From assembly GCF_009909235.1 (NCBI RefSeq), contig NZ_JAAAPO010000006.1:62001-126000 (forward strand): 64,000 nt of DNA. Reading direction: 5' to 3'. Position 1 is the stretch's first letter; every line of letters begins with the position of its first letter. Below the pieces are notes generated by a model. That model was not told the DNA's origin. It ran no database searches and worked only from the letters and a program-made list of their open reading frames with translations. This stretch comes from Novosphingobium ovatum (GTDB lineage: Bacteria; Pseudomonadota; Alphaproteobacteria; Sphingomonadales; Sphingomonadaceae). A program made the translations under genes and the position numbers. Below are positions 62,981 to 64,000 of the stretch, one piece after another.

Positions 62981-64000
62981 ATGGAAGCAGATCTGTCGAC
63001 CCCGATCCTGGACCGTGTCACCGTTCCCGCCGATATGCGCGGCCTGTCCATGGCGCAATTGCGCCAATTGGCCGATGACGTCCGCACCGAGATGATTCAC
63101 GCCGTGGGTCAGACCGGCGGGCATCTGGGCTCTGGCCTGGGGGTGGTGGAACTGACGGTGGCACTGCACTATGTGTTTGAAACGCCGCGCGACAAGGTGA
63201 TCTGGGACGTGGGCCATCAGGCCTATCCGCACAAGATCATCACCGGCCGGCGTGACCGCATCCGCACGCTGCGCCAACCGGGCGGCCTCTCCGGCTTTAC
63301 CAAGCGGAGCGAGAGCGAATACGATCCGTTCGGCGCGGCGCACTCGTCCACCTCGATCTCGGCGGCGCTGGGCTTTGCCATGGCGAACAAGATCGCGGGT
63401 CAGCCCGGCAAGGCGATTGCCGTGATCGGCGATGGCTCGATGAGCGCGGGGATGGCCTATGAGGCGATGAACAACGCGCAGGACGCGGGCAACCGTCTGG
63501 TCGTCATCCTGAACGACAATGACATGTCGATCGCGCCCCCGGTGGGGGGGCTGTCGGCCTATCTGGCGCGGCTGGTGTCCTCGCGCCCGTTTTTGGAACT
63601 GCGCGAACTGGCCAAGAAGCTGTCGCGCAAACTGCCCGCGCCGCTGCATTCGGCCGCGCGCAAGACCGACGAATTCGCCCGTGGCATGGTCATGGGCGGG
63701 ACTTTGTTCGAGGAATTGGGGTTCTATTACGTCGGCCCGATCGACGGCCACAATCTGGAACAGCTGATCCCGGTGCTGGAAAATGTGCGTGACGCCGCCG
63801 AAGGGCCGTGCCTGATCCATGTCGTCACGCAAAAGGGCAAGGGCTATGCCCCGGCCGAGGCGGCCGCCGACAAGTATCATGGCGTGCAGAAATTCAACGT
63901 CGTCACTGGCGAGCAGGTCAAGGCCGTAGCCAAGGCGCCCGCCTATCAGAACGTGTTTGGCGAAACACTGGCCAAATGCGCCGAGACGGACGCGCGCATC
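62981..64000 (+). CDS. dxs: 1-deoxy-D-xylulose-5-phosphate synthase, 5' part (cut by window edge)
   Basis: From the ATG at 62981 the frame runs 340 codons to the right edge without stop. The start reads [35 protein letters not shown], as in DXS. The thiamine-diphosphate motif [19 protein letters not shown] (GDG...N) and the segment [37 protein letters not shown] and [14 protein letters not shown] are diagnostic. It makes DXP from pyruvate and glyceraldehyde-3-phosphate for isoprenoid synthesis, the same two metabolites that KDPG aldolase yields. It is divergent from the TonB receptor by 199 bp. Confidence 0.96.
   Translation, partial: MEADLSTPILDRVTVPADMRGLSMAQLRQLADDVRTEMIHAVGQTGGHLGSGLGVVELTVALHYVFETPRDKVIWDVGHQAYPHKIITGRRDRIRTLRQPGGLSGFTKRSESEYDPFGAAHSSTSISAALGFAMANKIAGQPGKAIAVIGDGSMSAGMAYEAMNNAQDAGNRLVVILNDNDMSIAPPVGGLSAYLARLVSSRPFLELRELAKKLSRKLPAPLHSAARKTDEFARGMVMGGTLFEELGFYYVGPIDGHNLEQLIPVLENVRDAAEGPCLIHVVTQKGKGYAPAEAAADKYHGVQKFNVVTGEQVKAVAKAPAYQNVFGETLAKCAETDARI

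Noticed and set aside
1..64000. CRISPR arrays
   Set aside because: No series of regularly spaced identical repeats was seen anywhere in the window.

Overview
The window is GC-rich chromosomal DNA from an alphaproteobacterium, most likely a member of the Sphingomonadales (Novosphingobium/Sphingobium type). The reasons are the Entner-Doudoroff gene run zwf-edd-glk-eda, an rcdA-type DUF1465 gene, a DUF1446/AtuA catabolic operon, a divergent PEP carboxylase, several tiny DUF465 proteins and a PtsP-type PTS-Ntr enzyme. This is an inference from gene content; no 16S rRNA is present.

Bases 1-8,900 are a catabolic cluster on the minus strand: the start of a TetR regulator, an SDR oxidoreductase, a ketosteroid-dehydrogenase-like flavoprotein, and a tight operon lysR > CitMHS transporter > AtuA large domain > AtuA small domain > exported alpha/beta hydrolase. 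The genes suggest import and breakdown of a terpenoid- or steroid-like carboxylic acid.

Bases 9,503-35,541 are an integrated element of about 26 kb. A 14-bp direct repeat, identical to the 3' end of the intact tRNA-Ser(GGA) at 35,528-35,618, marks its ends. It carries a P4-type tyrosine integrase, an XRE regulator, an AlpA-type regulator, a second HTH regulator and a primase/helicase of 1032 aa, so its mobility and replication genes resemble a phage satellite. Its cargo is almost all anti-phage defence: (i) a methyltransferase / SF2 helicase / GIY-YIG nuclease operon; (ii) a complete type I Zorya system zorA-zorB-zorC-zorD; (iii) an Abi_2 (AbiD/F) gene directly preceded by a structured RNA that ends in a terminator hairpin; (iv) an undescribed two-gene cassette with a PD-(D/E)XK-like nuclease. 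The island is visibly less GC-rich than its flanks.

Bases 35,528-64,000 are housekeeping chromosome: tRNA-Ser, a cyclophilin-type isomerase, the Entner-Doudoroff operon, ppc, an L,D-transpeptidase, tilS, a YbgF/CpoB-like protein, a RodZ-like protein, ptsP, DUF465 proteins, rcdA, an LACTB2-like MBL hydrolase, nadA, terC, a lipoprotein, lipB, a membrane protein, a PmtA-like methyltransferase, a TonB receptor / 2Fe-2S protein / ArsC-like run, and the 5' part of dxs, which runs off the right edge.

The best candidates for under-described biology are the split restriction-like operon with a degenerate nuclease domain and a base-composition mosaic in its target-recognition region, the AbiF-RNA pair, and the two-gene nuclease cassette.
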